From the NCBI GenBank assembly GCA_030762895.1, contig CM061068.1:80191228-80255227 (forward strand): a stretch of DNA of 64,000 nucleotides, written 5' to 3'. The DNA comes from Sophora flavescens (taxonomy: Eukaryota > Streptophyta > Magnoliopsida > Fabales > Fabaceae). Below, one piece after another: positions 21,606-33,455 of the stretch; the stretch's first letter is position 1; each line of letters opens with the position of its first letter. The notes beneath the pieces are model-generated. The model saw only the letters and a list, made by a program, of their open reading frames with translations. It did no database searches and was not told where the DNA came from. A program made the position numbers and the translations under genes.

Positions 21606-22735
21606 TAACAGAAAGTAATACTTTTTGTAAACTGAGTTTTTCCTTTTTGGTTTCTATACTTCATTTTTTATTAGTAGCATGTTACAAATTGATTTTAACT
21701 ACATATAGGCTGTGAATTGTCCCTTCATTTTTGTTAGTTGGTTTAGTTTTGTGAATTGGTGGACCCTATAAATATTTTGTTAATTGTTATCAACTTTGGG
21801 GATTGAGCTTCAACAAGAGCTTGAAAATGCTCCAACTCTTTTCTATCTAAAAGAAATATAGCATATAAGATAGTAGACCAACAAGAAGGAACTGATTTTT
21901 GCAAAGCTGAAAATAAGGGTGTTGTGTATGATTAGTATATTGCGTTGGTGATATCATTTTTTCTATCTTTTTTTTTTCTCATTCAAATTAATTTGATTCT
22001 CTATTCTCTTCTCCCTAACTTCACTCGCTTTTTTTCCTACCTCTTTGGTGTAAGACACCCTTACCTCCCCAGTATTTTTACACCCATAATGGTTGCCAAA
22101 CATTACTCTACGGTTGTTAACCCTCGGAGGAATTGCAACTAAACCCAAAAGTTGAGGTTTTGATCTCCTTACTCTCAAAAAATGGTATTTAATTCTCACT
22201 CATTTGCGCCTTTTTTTGGGGTGTGCTGGTTCATTTCTAATTGATTTGATGCGTTTGTGCATATTAGTGATACTGAAATGATGGTGTATCACTAACTGAC
22301 ATTTGTTTAAGGATTCATATGCATTCTTTTAAGAGAAGAGAGCTACTTAGAGCTAAGATATGGCTTTGGGCTTGGGCCCTTGGTGTTTGTTTCGTTGAAG
22401 CCATAAGGAAGGCTTCTTTGTTAAGATTTTTTTTTTCATTTTTATTTGTCTTCCAGAATGAACCCTATTCTATTTTGAATGAAAAACATCTTATTTTGAA
22501 AAGGGAATTTTTAAAAGATAAAATAGTTTGGTTTAGAAGCTGACTAATCCAACTTATACAGGAAAGAAGAATAGAGACACTGATAGTTTCTATTGTATTG
22601 TAACTAAATCTTCTGGTCTTTGTGCTCAGGAGTCTTGCTAAGTAATTCTCTTTATTATCTTTAAGATCTCTCATTTGTTTTTATTTAATTTGTTCGATTT
22701 GGAGTGATTATTTTTAATGATTGTGGTTGTTACAG

Positions 22736-24295
22736 GTTCTTTAAGGAGTCAAGTAAAGAGGAAAGAGAGCATGCTGAGAAATTGATGGAATATCAGGTTG
22801 TTATTGCATATAATTGGCATATCTATTAAATATGCTATATTTGAATCATATCTCCTGCAAAATGTTGAATTCTGATTATCTTTGCTGCTTCAACTTTTTT
22901 CCAGAAGAAACAGGGTGGAAAAGTGAAGTTGCAGTCTATAGTGATGCCGCTTTCTGAGTTTGATCATGTTGATAAAGGAGATGCACTATATGGTTAGTGT
23001 GTCTGGCCTCTGCTTTTTGAGCATTTTGATTTTATACTGTGTGTTCTATAATTGATAACAGTATTTGTCCCTTTCCCTGCTTTGTCACGTGTGTTTTGGT
23101 TTTTGGATGAAACTCATTTTTTCTCGTCAGCTTACATTGTGATGTTGAAGATATGGATGGGGTGAAGCCTCAAAGTTTTACAGTTTGACATAATTACACA
23201 TTCATGCAAGACAAGTATATACTGAAATGGAGGAGATTCTTGAAATCAATTGAATGAAACTCCTTGATATCATGATTTCTAATTTCTTGCTCTTTAATTT
23301 TGTCAAAAAAAAAATTTATTTGCTCTTTAATATGCTTTTCTTTCCAACCCATTTATTTGGCTTTAATTGTGATGGTGTTCAGATAAGATTCTAAGTGAAG
23401 TGGATTCTCTGATTGCATTTTACATTTATGTTGTTTATGTATCTTTTTTGATTAATTCTTTTTGGATGTGCGTTAACCAAATTGTTAAATACAAATGAAA
23501 GGTTATTATGTTAAACATGATATAGAAGCCAATTTGTCCATACGTTCCTCACATCTTTCGGCTTTGCCTGATGAAGTTCTTCAATGAATTCTCAATATTT
23601 ATTAGAATTAAAACATTTTTGTTTTAAGTTGCAGCAATGGAACTAGCTCTGTCATTTGAGAAGCTAATGAATGAGAAGCTTCTTAACTTGCATAGTGTAA
23701 GACAAGTTTGTTGGGTCTTGGTTTTTGGTTCTACTGCATGTGCTTTTCTTTAATGTGTCTCCTTCATGATGTCATTGATATTGTGAAAATGGAAATTCCT
23801 TTCTTTTAACTTTATGTATGTTGTTTGACAGATTGCCTCAAAGACTGGTGATGTGCAGTTGGCAGATTTCGTGGAAAGTGAGTTTTTGGGTGAAAATGTA
23901 TCTATTTATTTGGTGTTGCAATTATGGTTTTCAATTTCTATTTTTGAATGTCGGATATCATACGTAATTGTGTGTTATGCATCACATTTGGCAAAAGACT
24001 GTAAGGAAACTTCATCCATCTAAGTTCTTCTCTTATATTGATTCTTTCACAGGGGGAAGCCATTAAATTAATCTTCGAGTATGTTGCCCAGCTCAGAAGA
24101 GTTGGGAAAGGACATGGTAAAAATTTAAAATTATGTTACTCATCATCTTTTTTATTTCTTTTGTTTTACTTGTTCCTTTGTACTATAAATTATTTTAATT
24201 TTTGTTTGCCTATGCTTTTTAAAGGAAGATATTCTATTTCTTAAGGTGTGTTCCTTGATGGACTTTCAGGTGTCTGGCACTATTGTATTGACTAA
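22736..24295 (+). pseudogene. 5'-truncated ferritin gene fragment with introns
   Basis: Six consecutive exons with GT-AG borders encode the second half of a plant ferritin subunit: 22736-22796 (FFKESSKEEREHAEKLMEYQ), 22905-22992 (KKQGGKVKLQSIVMPLSEFD onward), 23635-23696 (AMELALSFEKLMNEKLLNLH), 23832-23897 (IASKTGDVQLADFVESEFLG), 24053-24116 (EAIKLIFEYVAQLRRVGKGH), then VWHYCID and a stop near 24295. Ferritins are plastid 24-mer iron-storage shells; the E-x2-H ferroxidase pair is visible in the first exon. The transit peptide and first helix exons are absent and the C-terminal end has been replaced, so it cannot form a normal subunit. Introns are kept, so the copy came from genomic DNA. It lies between unrelated gene pieces, as in a Helitron capture. 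Confidence 0.88.
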
Positions 24296-27079
24296 TGGAT
24301 GATAGGATTTTTTTTTATTCAGTTTCCAATTTAATTTGATTTTGTTGTGCACATCAATATTAGGGGCAGTCTTTTTTGTTCTATTTACCAACCCTCCGCC
24401 CCTGCCCCTACCAAATGTGATATTGCAGAAGTACAACCACATCTATATCAATAAGCCTGATGATGATTGTAACACCCCGATTTTCACTGCTTTGTAATAT
24501 CGGTAATAAATATATAAATATATATATTTATCCGAGACTTAGAAAATTATTTTGGATAAACCAAGGTCATTTCCTTGTTATACTTATTTTCATAAGGTTA
24601 CGGGAAAGTTTTTGGTTGAAAATTCAGACGGAAGCGGTCTCATTGTTTTTACGTGTTTTTATTTGACAGTAAAAGTTTACTGCTCAGAAAACCTAATTTT
24701 AACTCGTGAACGAGATGAAAAATGTTTTTATTGTATTTACTACGATACTGGAAGTTTTGAAAAATTTAGCGTAAAAATTAAAATATTATATTTGTTGCGG
24801 GCGTATACGTCGAGATTATCTCTAGGAAAAGCTTGCGCCAGATGAACCAGGGAGTCGGCAACGGGACTGAGGTGATGGATTTGACCGACTTGACGGACAT
24901 TTATGACGAGCTTATCCGTGTCCTAATGGCCATAATGGCGCATTTATGACAGAGGAATCTTTTACCTGGAAATGACAATTTTACCCTTGGCTCATCATGA
25001 ATATTTCAAGCCATGCCATTGAGAATTTGGACCAAATTACCCCCAATCCACACGGTTTCCTCCTCCATTCCAAGCATTTGGACACCACTTTTTCCTAGCC
25101 ATAAATGAGCATTGATGTTAAGTGGATGAGTCATAGGCAAAGTCACACTCTCATCATTATCCCGAAACTGACACGAAATTATGACTCTTATCTGTTCTGA
25201 ATCTTGGAAAACTTTCTACATGAAAGTTGTTCATCTTTCTCTCTTATTTCCAACGACATAAAGTTAATCAAAAACGGATAAGTATATTGAGAGATATGTC
25301 CAAATTACCGAAACTGCTCTAAATCTTCATCATCTTTATCTTTCTCTCTAAACTTCTCAAGAACACTTAGAAAACCAAGCTTAATTAACCATGATTTGCA
25401 ACACAAAATATCTTCTCCCTAATATGTGGTGTAGGAGGCAGCCACATCTCTTCAAATTTATGACCACATATTTTATTAACCATGATTACAAATAAACCCT
25501 AGTTAGGTTACTATTAACTATAGTTAAGTTATTATATTATTTTCTAACTTAACCTTGATCAAATAAACTCAACCATAGTTCTTTTATCTCATTGAACCAC
25601 ATGTTTTCTCCTCACACCCACCTCTAAACCGTGCCCATCATCCACACTTGGATCATTTTCACTCATTTTCCAACTTCATCATTTTGTCTCTCTCAAAACT
25701 TCATGTTCTTCATTTTCTCTCACAAGTTCTTCACTTGTTCTTCATTTGTTCTTCACTTATTCATCATTTATCTCTAACTTAGAAACATAATCTCATGATT
25801 CTTCATTCATGAAACTTGTTCCTTAGATCAATAACCATCACTTGATCCATTTTGTTCTTGAATCCATGAACTTTCAAGTTCATCTTTTCTTTCCTTCAAA
25901 TTCGGCCCATACCCATATATAACCATCCAAACCTTGTTTTGATCTTCAAATATCATATTCTCACTTATCTAGATGATCTAAACAATTTCTATTTCCCATC
26001 TCAAGTTTTTCCTCACAAAACACAAAGAACTCCTTAGTGTTCTTGCTAAGATCATCTTTGTTCTTCAAGTTCTTGAATAAATCTTTTTATTCCAAGGTGA
26101 GGAATCTCTCTCTTAATCTTGATATTTTAAGCTTTTCTATTCACAACTTTTATGGATTTATGCTTGTGTTCATCATGTTCTTCATATGAGTCAAAGTTCT
26201 TGAAGCTTTCTTCAAAAATTCATAACTAATTCTAGAAAAATCCTTTTGACATGAAACCAATTTCTATGATCTAGATATAATCCCTACTTTATTTATGCAA
26301 GAGCATGTGATCAAAATCATTTTCCTTCCCTATTAACCATTAAGGGCCGAACCTAGGTAGGAAAATGGGTTTGGTGTTTTGTTGTTTGTTTTGAAAGTTA
26401 GTACTTGACTTAAGTTCTATAATACATTTATAGCTTAAATCCAAGAGCTTGAATCCAACTAAATTTCCTAGCCTATTTTCCTAATATGGGCCGAAACCCT
26501 AACCCTAAAGGTTAGAGGATTTTGTTTCAAATTTTAGTCTTGTAATAAGTAATATATGTTATTTAAGACTCTAGTAACTAGGATCCAAAAGATGGCATTA
26601 AGAAGATAACCCTAAACCTATTTTCTAAGTCTTGGCCGAACCTAGCCCTAAAGTGTCATAGATGGTTGTTATTTGATTAATTATAGTTATGTTGTTTGGT
26701 TCAAGGTGAAACTATTAAGCTGTGGTGTGATAGCGAGGAACGTCGAGTTCAAGATTTCGGTGCTAGCTCAGGTGGGGAAAAGAATCAACCTATCGTCGGA
26801 ATCGATAAGTAGTAGATTATATGATAATTGTGTAGGGTGACCTAAACCCTACTGGTAGTCGAGTAATCGACAAGACCAAAATCCCATTGGAAACCTTTTC
26901 TGTAAAACCAATGGTGATTCGGGGATTGTAGGTTTATCGACATTAAGTTGATTTTAAGTATTTGAGGATGTTTGAATTATTTACTTTTGACTGTTTGTGA
27001 TACGCTGGTTGAGGTATTTCATCTGCATGTGACGTATTATTTCGGTGTTTGAATATTTATGATATTGAGGATGTTTGTT

Positions 27080-27265
27080 ATCTGTCACGGCTGTGATGGT
27101 TGTCATGGCTAGGCCGTGACAGGTTCTGTTTTGTGGAATTCTTGCCTTTGTTGTCTGTCACGGCCGTGATGGCTATCACGGCCAGGCCGTGACAGAATCT
27201 GACTTGCCTTTGTTATCTGTCACGGCCGTGATGGCTATCATGGCCAGGCCGTGACAGAGTCTGAC
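27080..27265. repeat. three palindromic tandem units in the solo LTR
   Basis: Units starting at 27081, 27154 and 27216 each contain CTGTCACGGCCGTGAT...GGCCAGGCCGTGACAG, an inverted repeat able to form a strong GC-rich stem. Spacing is 73 and 62 bp. Confidence 0.88.
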
Positions 27266-27560
27266 TTTGTTAATTATTTGGTTGTGATAAATTGCCTTAT
27301 ATGATATTGAGATGTTGGAATATTCTGTTGATTAATGTGTTATGCATGATCTGCCCGGGTTTAATACTATGCTTAGATAATTTTAAGGAAAGATATATAT
27401 ATTGCTCGGAGGTGTTTTATTTGGGTGAGAGTTTTGAAGATGAATTAGAGGTGCCTCGCTATGAAGTGATGTGATATAAAATGTAAATAGAGGTTGTGAG
27501 GAAAAGCTTGAGGTACTAGGTTGCTATTGATAAAAGTCAGTGAGAATTATACCATGCTTA

Positions 27561-27830
27561 TGCACTATTTCCTATGAGAGATTAGGGAATAGTGGCGCAC
27601 CGAATTATAAGGTCTTTTATGCTTATGTGCTATTTCAAATGGGGGAAATAGTGACGCATATTGTGCTGATGCACTATTTCCTATGAGAGATTAGGGAATA
27701 GGGGCGCACCGAGTTATTATTTATTATGTGCTTATGTGCTATTTCCAATGGGGGCAATAGTGACGCATATTGTGCTGATGCACTATTTCCTATGAGAGAT
27801 TAGGGAATAGTGGCGCACTGAGTTTTGACC
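27561..27830. repeat. 109-bp tandem repeat, about 2.5 units, in the solo LTR
   Basis: TGCACTATTTCCTATGAGAG starts at 27561, 27670 and 27779. Each unit contains CTATTTCC...GGGAATAG and CTATTTC...GAAATAG inverted pairs next to GGCGCAC or GACGCAT. Confidence 0.9.
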
Positions 27831-28617
27831 CTAAATAGTTCTGGACTACTGACTAATGTGACAGGAATGAAGATGGCCACATCAGTATTAAGTTTTAGTT
27901 GCATGGGCTGAGGGTAGAGGATGATATAGTGAATTGAGGATGATTGTTGATTTTGAGTGATGTGTGTCTGTGACAATTACTGTATAATTTACTATTACTC
28001 TTTTCCTCTTTTTGATGATAGAACTGTTTCTTATTCCCTATATCTTTCTGTGTGTTGTATTTTATTTCTGATGTGATCGTACGAGAAGACCCGATGGAGG
28101 AACCAATTGCGGAGGAGTTAGATGGAACTCCTTACGAACCAGATGCTGGAGGTCGAGCTGTGATTCATGGCGATTAGAGTATAGACAGTATGACCAGTGT
28201 GTCTAAGGAGTATTCATAATTCCGCTAAGTATGTCTGTAGTGAAGTTTATGCCTGTGAGGGATCCTACTGAGAGGATACCCTCAACAGTGTTTTGGTAAT
28301 GTAATAAATAAACATGTGTGTAAATATATATATTACAACTTTGGTGTGTTTTATATTTGTAGAAGTTATATGATTATTAATTAAGTTTTAAATTTTTACG
28401 TATTTTCAATAGTAAGCACGCGATTAAGTAAATAAATATTAATGTTTTAATGTAATAATACGATGGGGCACATCGGGGTGTCTCAATGATAGTCATGTCG
28501 ATCAAGATCAATCACCTGCTATGGATGAAATACCTCAACAACAAAAGTGTGCTCCTAAAGTTCTTTATTTATATTGGTTGAGTATTTACTTACTTTCTCA
28601 AGTCTTATAATTTGCAG

Positions 28618-28692
28618 GTTTTGAAATCTCACTTTGTGGTCATGAACGTAAGGTGGGTGGTAACAGCTGCTAAAGTATTTGAAACACATTCG
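28618..28692 (+). pseudogene. possible lipin/phosphatidate phosphohydrolase (PAH) exon, frameshifted
   Basis: After the acceptor ATTTGCAG the frame reads GFEISLCGHERKVGG, then a shift gives TAAKVFETHS before a GTAAAG donor. This resembles the EISLCG...AAEVF segment I associate with plant PAH/lipin proteins, which dephosphorylate phosphatidate. The match is short and from memory of the family, so low confidence. The frameshift shows the exon is dead. Confidence 0.35.
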
Positions 28693-29088
28693 GTAAAGCT
28701 GTTTTTGATTTAATGCTAACTTACTGTTGTTGAGTTTAGAAAGTGGATTCTACACATGAACCTATTGAATGCTCAAATCAGTTTTGGATTGAGTTTTCCT
28801 CTTTAATATAAAATCTTCTAATAGCCAAGACTCACATATTTTCTGTTTAAAACTTAATAATTTTTATTTATAACATTATAATTAATCAAGGAAAGACCTT
28901 CTATCAAATTAGTACATGTTCTGATTAGGTGTGCATGAAATCTAAAGAGTGCTCAAGTATGAATACGTCTGCTGCATTTCTAGATATATAGTGCTATTTA
29001 ATAACTTGTGGTCTGCAATATTTCCCTCCACCCTCTACACTATAATTATTCTGTTGCTAATATTATTGTGTGTACTTTGTTCATATAG

Positions 29089-29217
29089 ATAAAACTGACA
29101 TGATTGATGAAATTGTGGATTATGTCAATTTTAAGGCTTCAAGTGAAGACTTTGGAGGAACATATGTATCATGAGGGCTACAGTGCGTGAATTTATCAGA
29201 GGAGAACTCTTCTGAGG
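29089..29217 (+). pseudogene. bHLH transcription-factor exon fragment, frameshifted
   Basis: Following a CATATAG acceptor the frame reads DKTDMIDEIVDYVNF, and a one-base shift later QVKTLEEHMYH. This is the second helix of a bHLH domain of the type [21 protein letters not shown] found in LRL/UNE12-like factors, whose intron positions also match. The basic region and first helix are absent. A one-base loss near 29132 breaks the frame. It is unrelated to the ferritin piece 5 kb away, supporting multi-gene capture. Confidence 0.6.
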
Positions 29218-29889
29218 TTGGTATACTTTTCTAAACGTATATATATATCATTTATATCTTTGTAAATATATACTTCTTTCTTGTCATGGGCATATTATGG
29301 ACCTTGATAACATCAGCTATCTTCATTGAAGGTTGAAATTTGGGATCTCAACTCTCAAGTCAGTTGAAAAATTTGTACAATTTCCTTCAAATACCCCTAC
29401 AAACTCTTCAAGCGTTTGCAAAAAAGACGGAGGTTTGTTCATGGTCTAAATGATTTTTGAGAACCAGCTTTCTACCATCAATTTTCGAAACCTTCAATTC
29501 TCAGGTTACAGTGCTACTGCCATCATATACTTATATAATATCATCTGCTTAGGCTCTCCATTACACCTTGCATTGTTATCAGAGAGAGTGAAAGACAAGC
29601 ACCTTACCTTTTACTGATGTTCTAATTTTTTTCATTTTAATGTACTTTGATATATTTTTCTTTTTACATTTTGTTGCTTATAATTAATAGGGAAGCATTT
29701 ACTAAAGTTCCCGTTCTTTGATCTTATTTTTCTCCTCTATGAAATTAAAGCAATCATTTGTTGCTAGGGATGTGCATGGCACTTCAATTGTTTCTACCGT
29801 CTAAATCCTGCAAATTTCTAAATGTCTTGACTGGGTATAGTTTTTATCTTCTTACTTCTTTATGCCCCTGGCTAATCTTTTGTTGTTGA

Positions 29890-30237
29890 TATAGGTTATA
29901 AGAAAAAATTGAGGTCGGGAACCTGATGCATCAAATCAAGATCATCATAATGATGCATCCGATGAAGGGCAACATTCATTGGAGAACTCAAATTCCGCTT
30001 GTGAAGTCTTCCAAGAAAAGTATTGAGGATCATCAGGGTGAAACTTCTAATCCTTCCATTAGTATAGGGGATCCATTGGATATGAAGTCAAATCCCGAGG
30101 CTTTTGTGGAAGCAAAGAGCTCAGTTGAACACTCATTTGCTTCTCAACCAAAGCCCGATCATCCCAAGAGAAGTCAAGATGATCTGGCTGCAACAAAAGA
30201 ATGCTTTTTGGCAGGCAAAAAAAAAAATGAACAGTGA
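29890..30237 (+). pseudogene. unrecognised polar exon-like fragment, frameshifted
   Basis: After an ATATAG acceptor one frame reads DASNQDHHNDASDEGQHSLE and ends at a stop; a shifted frame continues to 30237 with KKSIEDHQGETSNPSISIGD and similar polar residues. The two together look like a low-complexity C-terminal exon with one frameshift. No family recognised. Confidence 0.3.
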
Positions 30238-30773
30238 ACATTTTTCTGCTTGCTTTTTAAGTCTGGTGACATATTTGATCTTTATTTATAGTCTTTCGTG
30301 TTTGATTTAATACCCATGATGTCATATTACCCTCAATGCTAAAGAGCTTGATCTATGAAAAGGAGTCATGTAATGAACAAATAGTAGTGTAGATATTTTA
30401 CCATTTTTATGGTATGCAAGTTTGGTATCGATTTCATGTACAAAATAAAGTTGTTACATTTTTTCAATAAAAAAAAGTAAAGTTATTTAAATTTAATTCC
30501 CATTGAAAATATATACTTAAAACTTGAAGTTTAAAAAAATGTTCTCCTTATGCTATCATTATGATGAAACTATCACTTTAGAAGTGTAGAGACTAGAGAT
30601 ACTATTACACGATTATTATTTAAAATATTTTATGAGGTCTTTATTGTTATTGTTTTATTTGGAGTCAAGTAAAAAGATGAAAATAATATTAGGAAAAAAA
30701 GTGATCAATCAATAAATGATGGTATTAGTTTCTAAAATAGTTATTTTATGCTTTGATAATAATTTAACATATT

Positions 30774-30775
<2 letters not shown>

Positions 30776-30824
<49 letters not shown>
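30776..30824. repeat. (AT)n microsatellite
   Basis: About 24 uninterrupted AT units. Confidence 0.95.
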
Positions 30825-30826
<2 letters not shown>

Positions 30827-31100
30827 ATGTTCATATTTTTAAATAGAGTTTAGATGTGATGTATTGACAGTGTAATGTTTTTTTTACACTATCAACCAAT
30901 TAAAAATTATGACGTGTGACTTTTATGGTAATTAGGATAAAAGTCAAAAAATATTTTATAATATGTCAATTTCTTATTGACTCTAGGTGTAAATTTTTTT
31001 TTATATTGACAGTAAATATTAATTAAATCCTTAAATATATTCCAATATATTGTCTTTATATTAATTTAGAAACATTAGACGAAGAAAATTTATATAATGA

Positions 31101-31134
31101 GTGCCCGTGTGTACCGCACGGGTAACTACACTAG
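31101..31134 (+). mobile_element. Helitron-like 3' terminus (hairpin + CTAG)
   Basis: CCCGTGTG-TAC-CGCACGGG forms an 8-bp stem with one G-U pair and a 3-base loop, followed 8 bases later by CTAG with a T next to it. Plant Helitrons end in a GC hairpin plus CTRR and insert between A and T, so this fits closely. The element would extend leftwards on the plus strand over the gene fragments at about 20-30 kb. I could not place its 5' TC end. Confidence 0.65.
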
Positions 31135-32330
31135 TATATATATATAGGCCGAACCCACAATCTTATGTGTCGATCTCATGTTTTTTTTTAATATTTTATT
31201 GACATTTTTTTATGTCTTGTGTGATAGGTTGGTTGTTTTATTAAAATTCATAAAAAAAGTATTAATATTTATATTATTAATAAAAAATATAATTAATAAA
31301 AATAATCATATTATTAATATAACTATATTATTAATAAAAATTAGTAAATATTCTTTAAAAAATTAATAAATAATTAGTACATTTGGTATAATTATATTGG
31401 GATAATTATATGATTAGGTATTAATAAAAAATAAAAAAAGCTTAACAAAATAAATAAAATCCACTTACGAAAATTGGATTTTCCGCAAGTGAGAAAAATT
31501 TAACACTTGCAGAAAACCAGTATCAGTAATTTAAATTAATAAAAAATTAACTATAATTATATTGATAAATAATATGATTAATAAAAAATAATTATATGAT
31601 TAATATAATTATATTATTAATAGAAATTAATAAATAATTGTATAGGTATTAATAAAATTTAAAAAATTTAATAAAAAAATAGACTTATGGAAATCGTAAT
31701 TTCCGCAATTGAGAAAAAATAATTATAGTATTAATATTATAAAAAAAAACTTAATAAAAAAAAAGTAGACTTACGGAAATTTTAATTTCCGAAATTCAAA
31801 AAAAAATCATTAATAATATGTAGTACACTTACGTTAATAAATAATATAATTAATAAAAGTAATTATATTATTAATATAATTATAGTATTAATAAAAATTA
31901 ATAAATATCCTTAAAAAAATTTAAGAAATAATTACATTATTAATATAATTAATAATTAGTGAGATAATTATTTCATTAGGTATTATTAAAAAATAAAAAA
32001 AAAGCATACTTACGAAAACCAGTTTTTCCGCAAGTGATAAAATCTAACACTTGCTTAAAAATTAGTTTCCATAATTTAAATTAATAAAAAATTAACTATA
32101 TTTATCTTATTAATAAATAATATAATTAATAAACATAATCATATTATTAATATATTAATATAATTATATTATTAATAATTATAGGTATTAATAAAATTAA
32201 ATAAAAACTTAGTAAACAAAAGCTCACTTACAAGGATTTTTTTGGGGAAGTGAGCAAAATTTTATACTTGCCCAAAAATAGATTCCGTAATTAAAATGTG
32301 TAAATTATTAATGCTCACGGTTTTACTGTA
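31135..32330. repeat. AT-rich array of TTAATAAAA runs with hairpin modules
   Basis: Very AT-rich sequence in which the module ACTTACGAAAATTGGATTTT-CCGCAAGTGAG recurs, decayed, near 31462, 31680, 31766, 32008 and 32222. Each is followed in several cases by (TA)ACACTTGC and a TTAATATAATTATATTATTA filler. Each module is an inverted repeat (ACTTACG / CGCAAGT). No gene. Confidence 0.75.
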
Positions 32331-32923
32331 GTAGTGAGGCGGTGGCCTCACAAATATTTGAGATTTTTTTATTTCAATTATTTTATTGTTTTATCTATTT
32401 TATTGGTTATTTTATTATTTTATTTATTTTGTTTGTTGATTAATTGATGAGGAAGGGATTCATTTATTAGGATCAGAAAATTAGACATGATCAACTCATT
32501 ACTTTGTCAACTAGAAAAAACAAGTAGACACGATAGATTCACCTCCCCTTTTCTTTTTCTTTTTCTTTTTTCCCTCTTTTTCTTTCTCTCTTCTTCTTTC
32601 TTCTTCATTTTCTCCACGTTCTTTCTGCTATGTTTCTTTTTCTCTCTTCTCTCTCAACCTTCTCTCTTAATTTTCGGCCACCCCCTACAAAACCCAACCT
32701 ATAGAAATACTCTTCCTCTTCTCCTCTTCAATTCTAACTAAACATTTTCGCCAACTAGCAACGTTGATGGCATAGCGGTAGAGAGACTGAAGGAGAGTAA
32801 ATGGATGAGTGAATGTATTTTAGGATAACCATTGTAAAAATGGATTTTTTTTTTCTGTTTTTCTTCTTTCTCTCTTTTTTGTAATTTTATCATTGTGTGC
32901 CCTTTTGCTTGTCTGCACTGCAG

Positions 32924-33148
32924 GTTGAAGGTGGACCAGTGGGTCAGCTACTTCAATGTTTCACCACCAAGGTTTGTTTCATACATATTTTTATTATGTC
33001 TCCCTCTCTTTCTGTGTTTTTTTTTTCATTTTTATTTTTTTACTGTCATATCATATTTTATGTTTATTCTGATTTTGTGAAAGTTCTATCTCTTATCAGA
33101 CAGACTGAAGAAGAGAGGTTGCGAAGAGAGGTTGCAACAGGAAAATGA
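32924..33148 (+). pseudogene. two small exon-like fragments of an unrecognised gene
   Basis: An acceptor GCACTGCAG precedes a 48-bp exon (VEGGPVGQLLQCFTTK) with a GT donor. After an intron, an acceptor near 33103 precedes TEEERLRREVATGK and a stop. A CT-rich, leader-like stretch (about 32540-32720) lies upstream. The downstream sequence shares an intron-like block with 20237-20340, so this is probably a second captured copy of the same donor gene. Identity unknown. Confidence 0.35.
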
Positions 33149-33354
33149 AAAAAAAAGGAGAGTGGAACATTTCTATTTTGTATTTTTTATATATGTATTT
33201 GTTTTTTTGGCCAAATTCCCCATTTTGCAAAACCTTGGTTCAACTTTGATGATATTGATCTTCAAGGAGAAGTCACCTGGAAAAATGAGAAATATGAATA
33301 AAACCTGTAATATTGCAGTAAAATTCTTTTAGTTGCTTTGCATATGGCTCTAGG

Positions 33355-33455
33355 ATAAATGAATTGGGTTTGATTCTAGGTTGTTTGTGTGAATCTGGTT
33401 GATTCTAAAAAATGCACATGAGGTGTTTGAGAAATTTTCTCTTTATGGGTAATAA
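33355..33455 (+). repeat. second copy of the intron-like block at 20237-20340
   Basis: GGGTTTGATTCTAGGTTGTT ... AATGCACATGAGGTGTTTGA matches the earlier copy with scattered differences. Confidence 0.75.

Larger units (their letters stand above)
24468..28485. mobile_element. 4.0-kb solo LTR (or non-coding LTR element) with 5-bp target duplication
   Basis: The unit begins TGTAACACCCCGATTTTC and ends CATCGGGGTGTCTCA, with inverted-repeat edges (ACACCCCGAT / ATCGGGGTGT), and is flanked by perfect ATGAT repeats (24463-24467, 28486-28490). No primer site, polypurine tract or second LTR is seen inside, so a solo LTR of a large Ty3/gypsy element is likeliest. The TGTAACACCCC start is common in plant gypsy LTRs. 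It has two internal tandem arrays (listed separately) and only short chance ORFs. Confidence 0.8.
24429..28565 (+). pseudogene. unrecognised exon split by the solo LTR
   Basis: After the acceptor ATATTGCAG (to 24428) a frame reads KYNHIYINKPDDD. It is cut by the 4-kb LTR insertion at 24467, and with one copy of the duplicated ATGAT it continues after 28490 as SHVDQDQSPAMDEIPQQQ. The gene identity is unknown. Its position directly after the ferritin fragment indicates another captured piece. Confidence 0.35.

Noticed and set aside
30059..30310. Alternative frames over the polar exon-like fragment
   Set aside because: No composition or motif support compared with the frame described at 29890-30237.
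19574..31134. Normal intact genes for ferritin, PAH and bHLH
   Set aside because: Each lacks most exons and carries frameshifts or replaced ends, and they follow one another within a few kb in one transposon-like block.
31178..31366. 62-codon ORF of Ile/Leu/Lys
   Set aside because: Pure AT-rich low complexity inside a repeat array.
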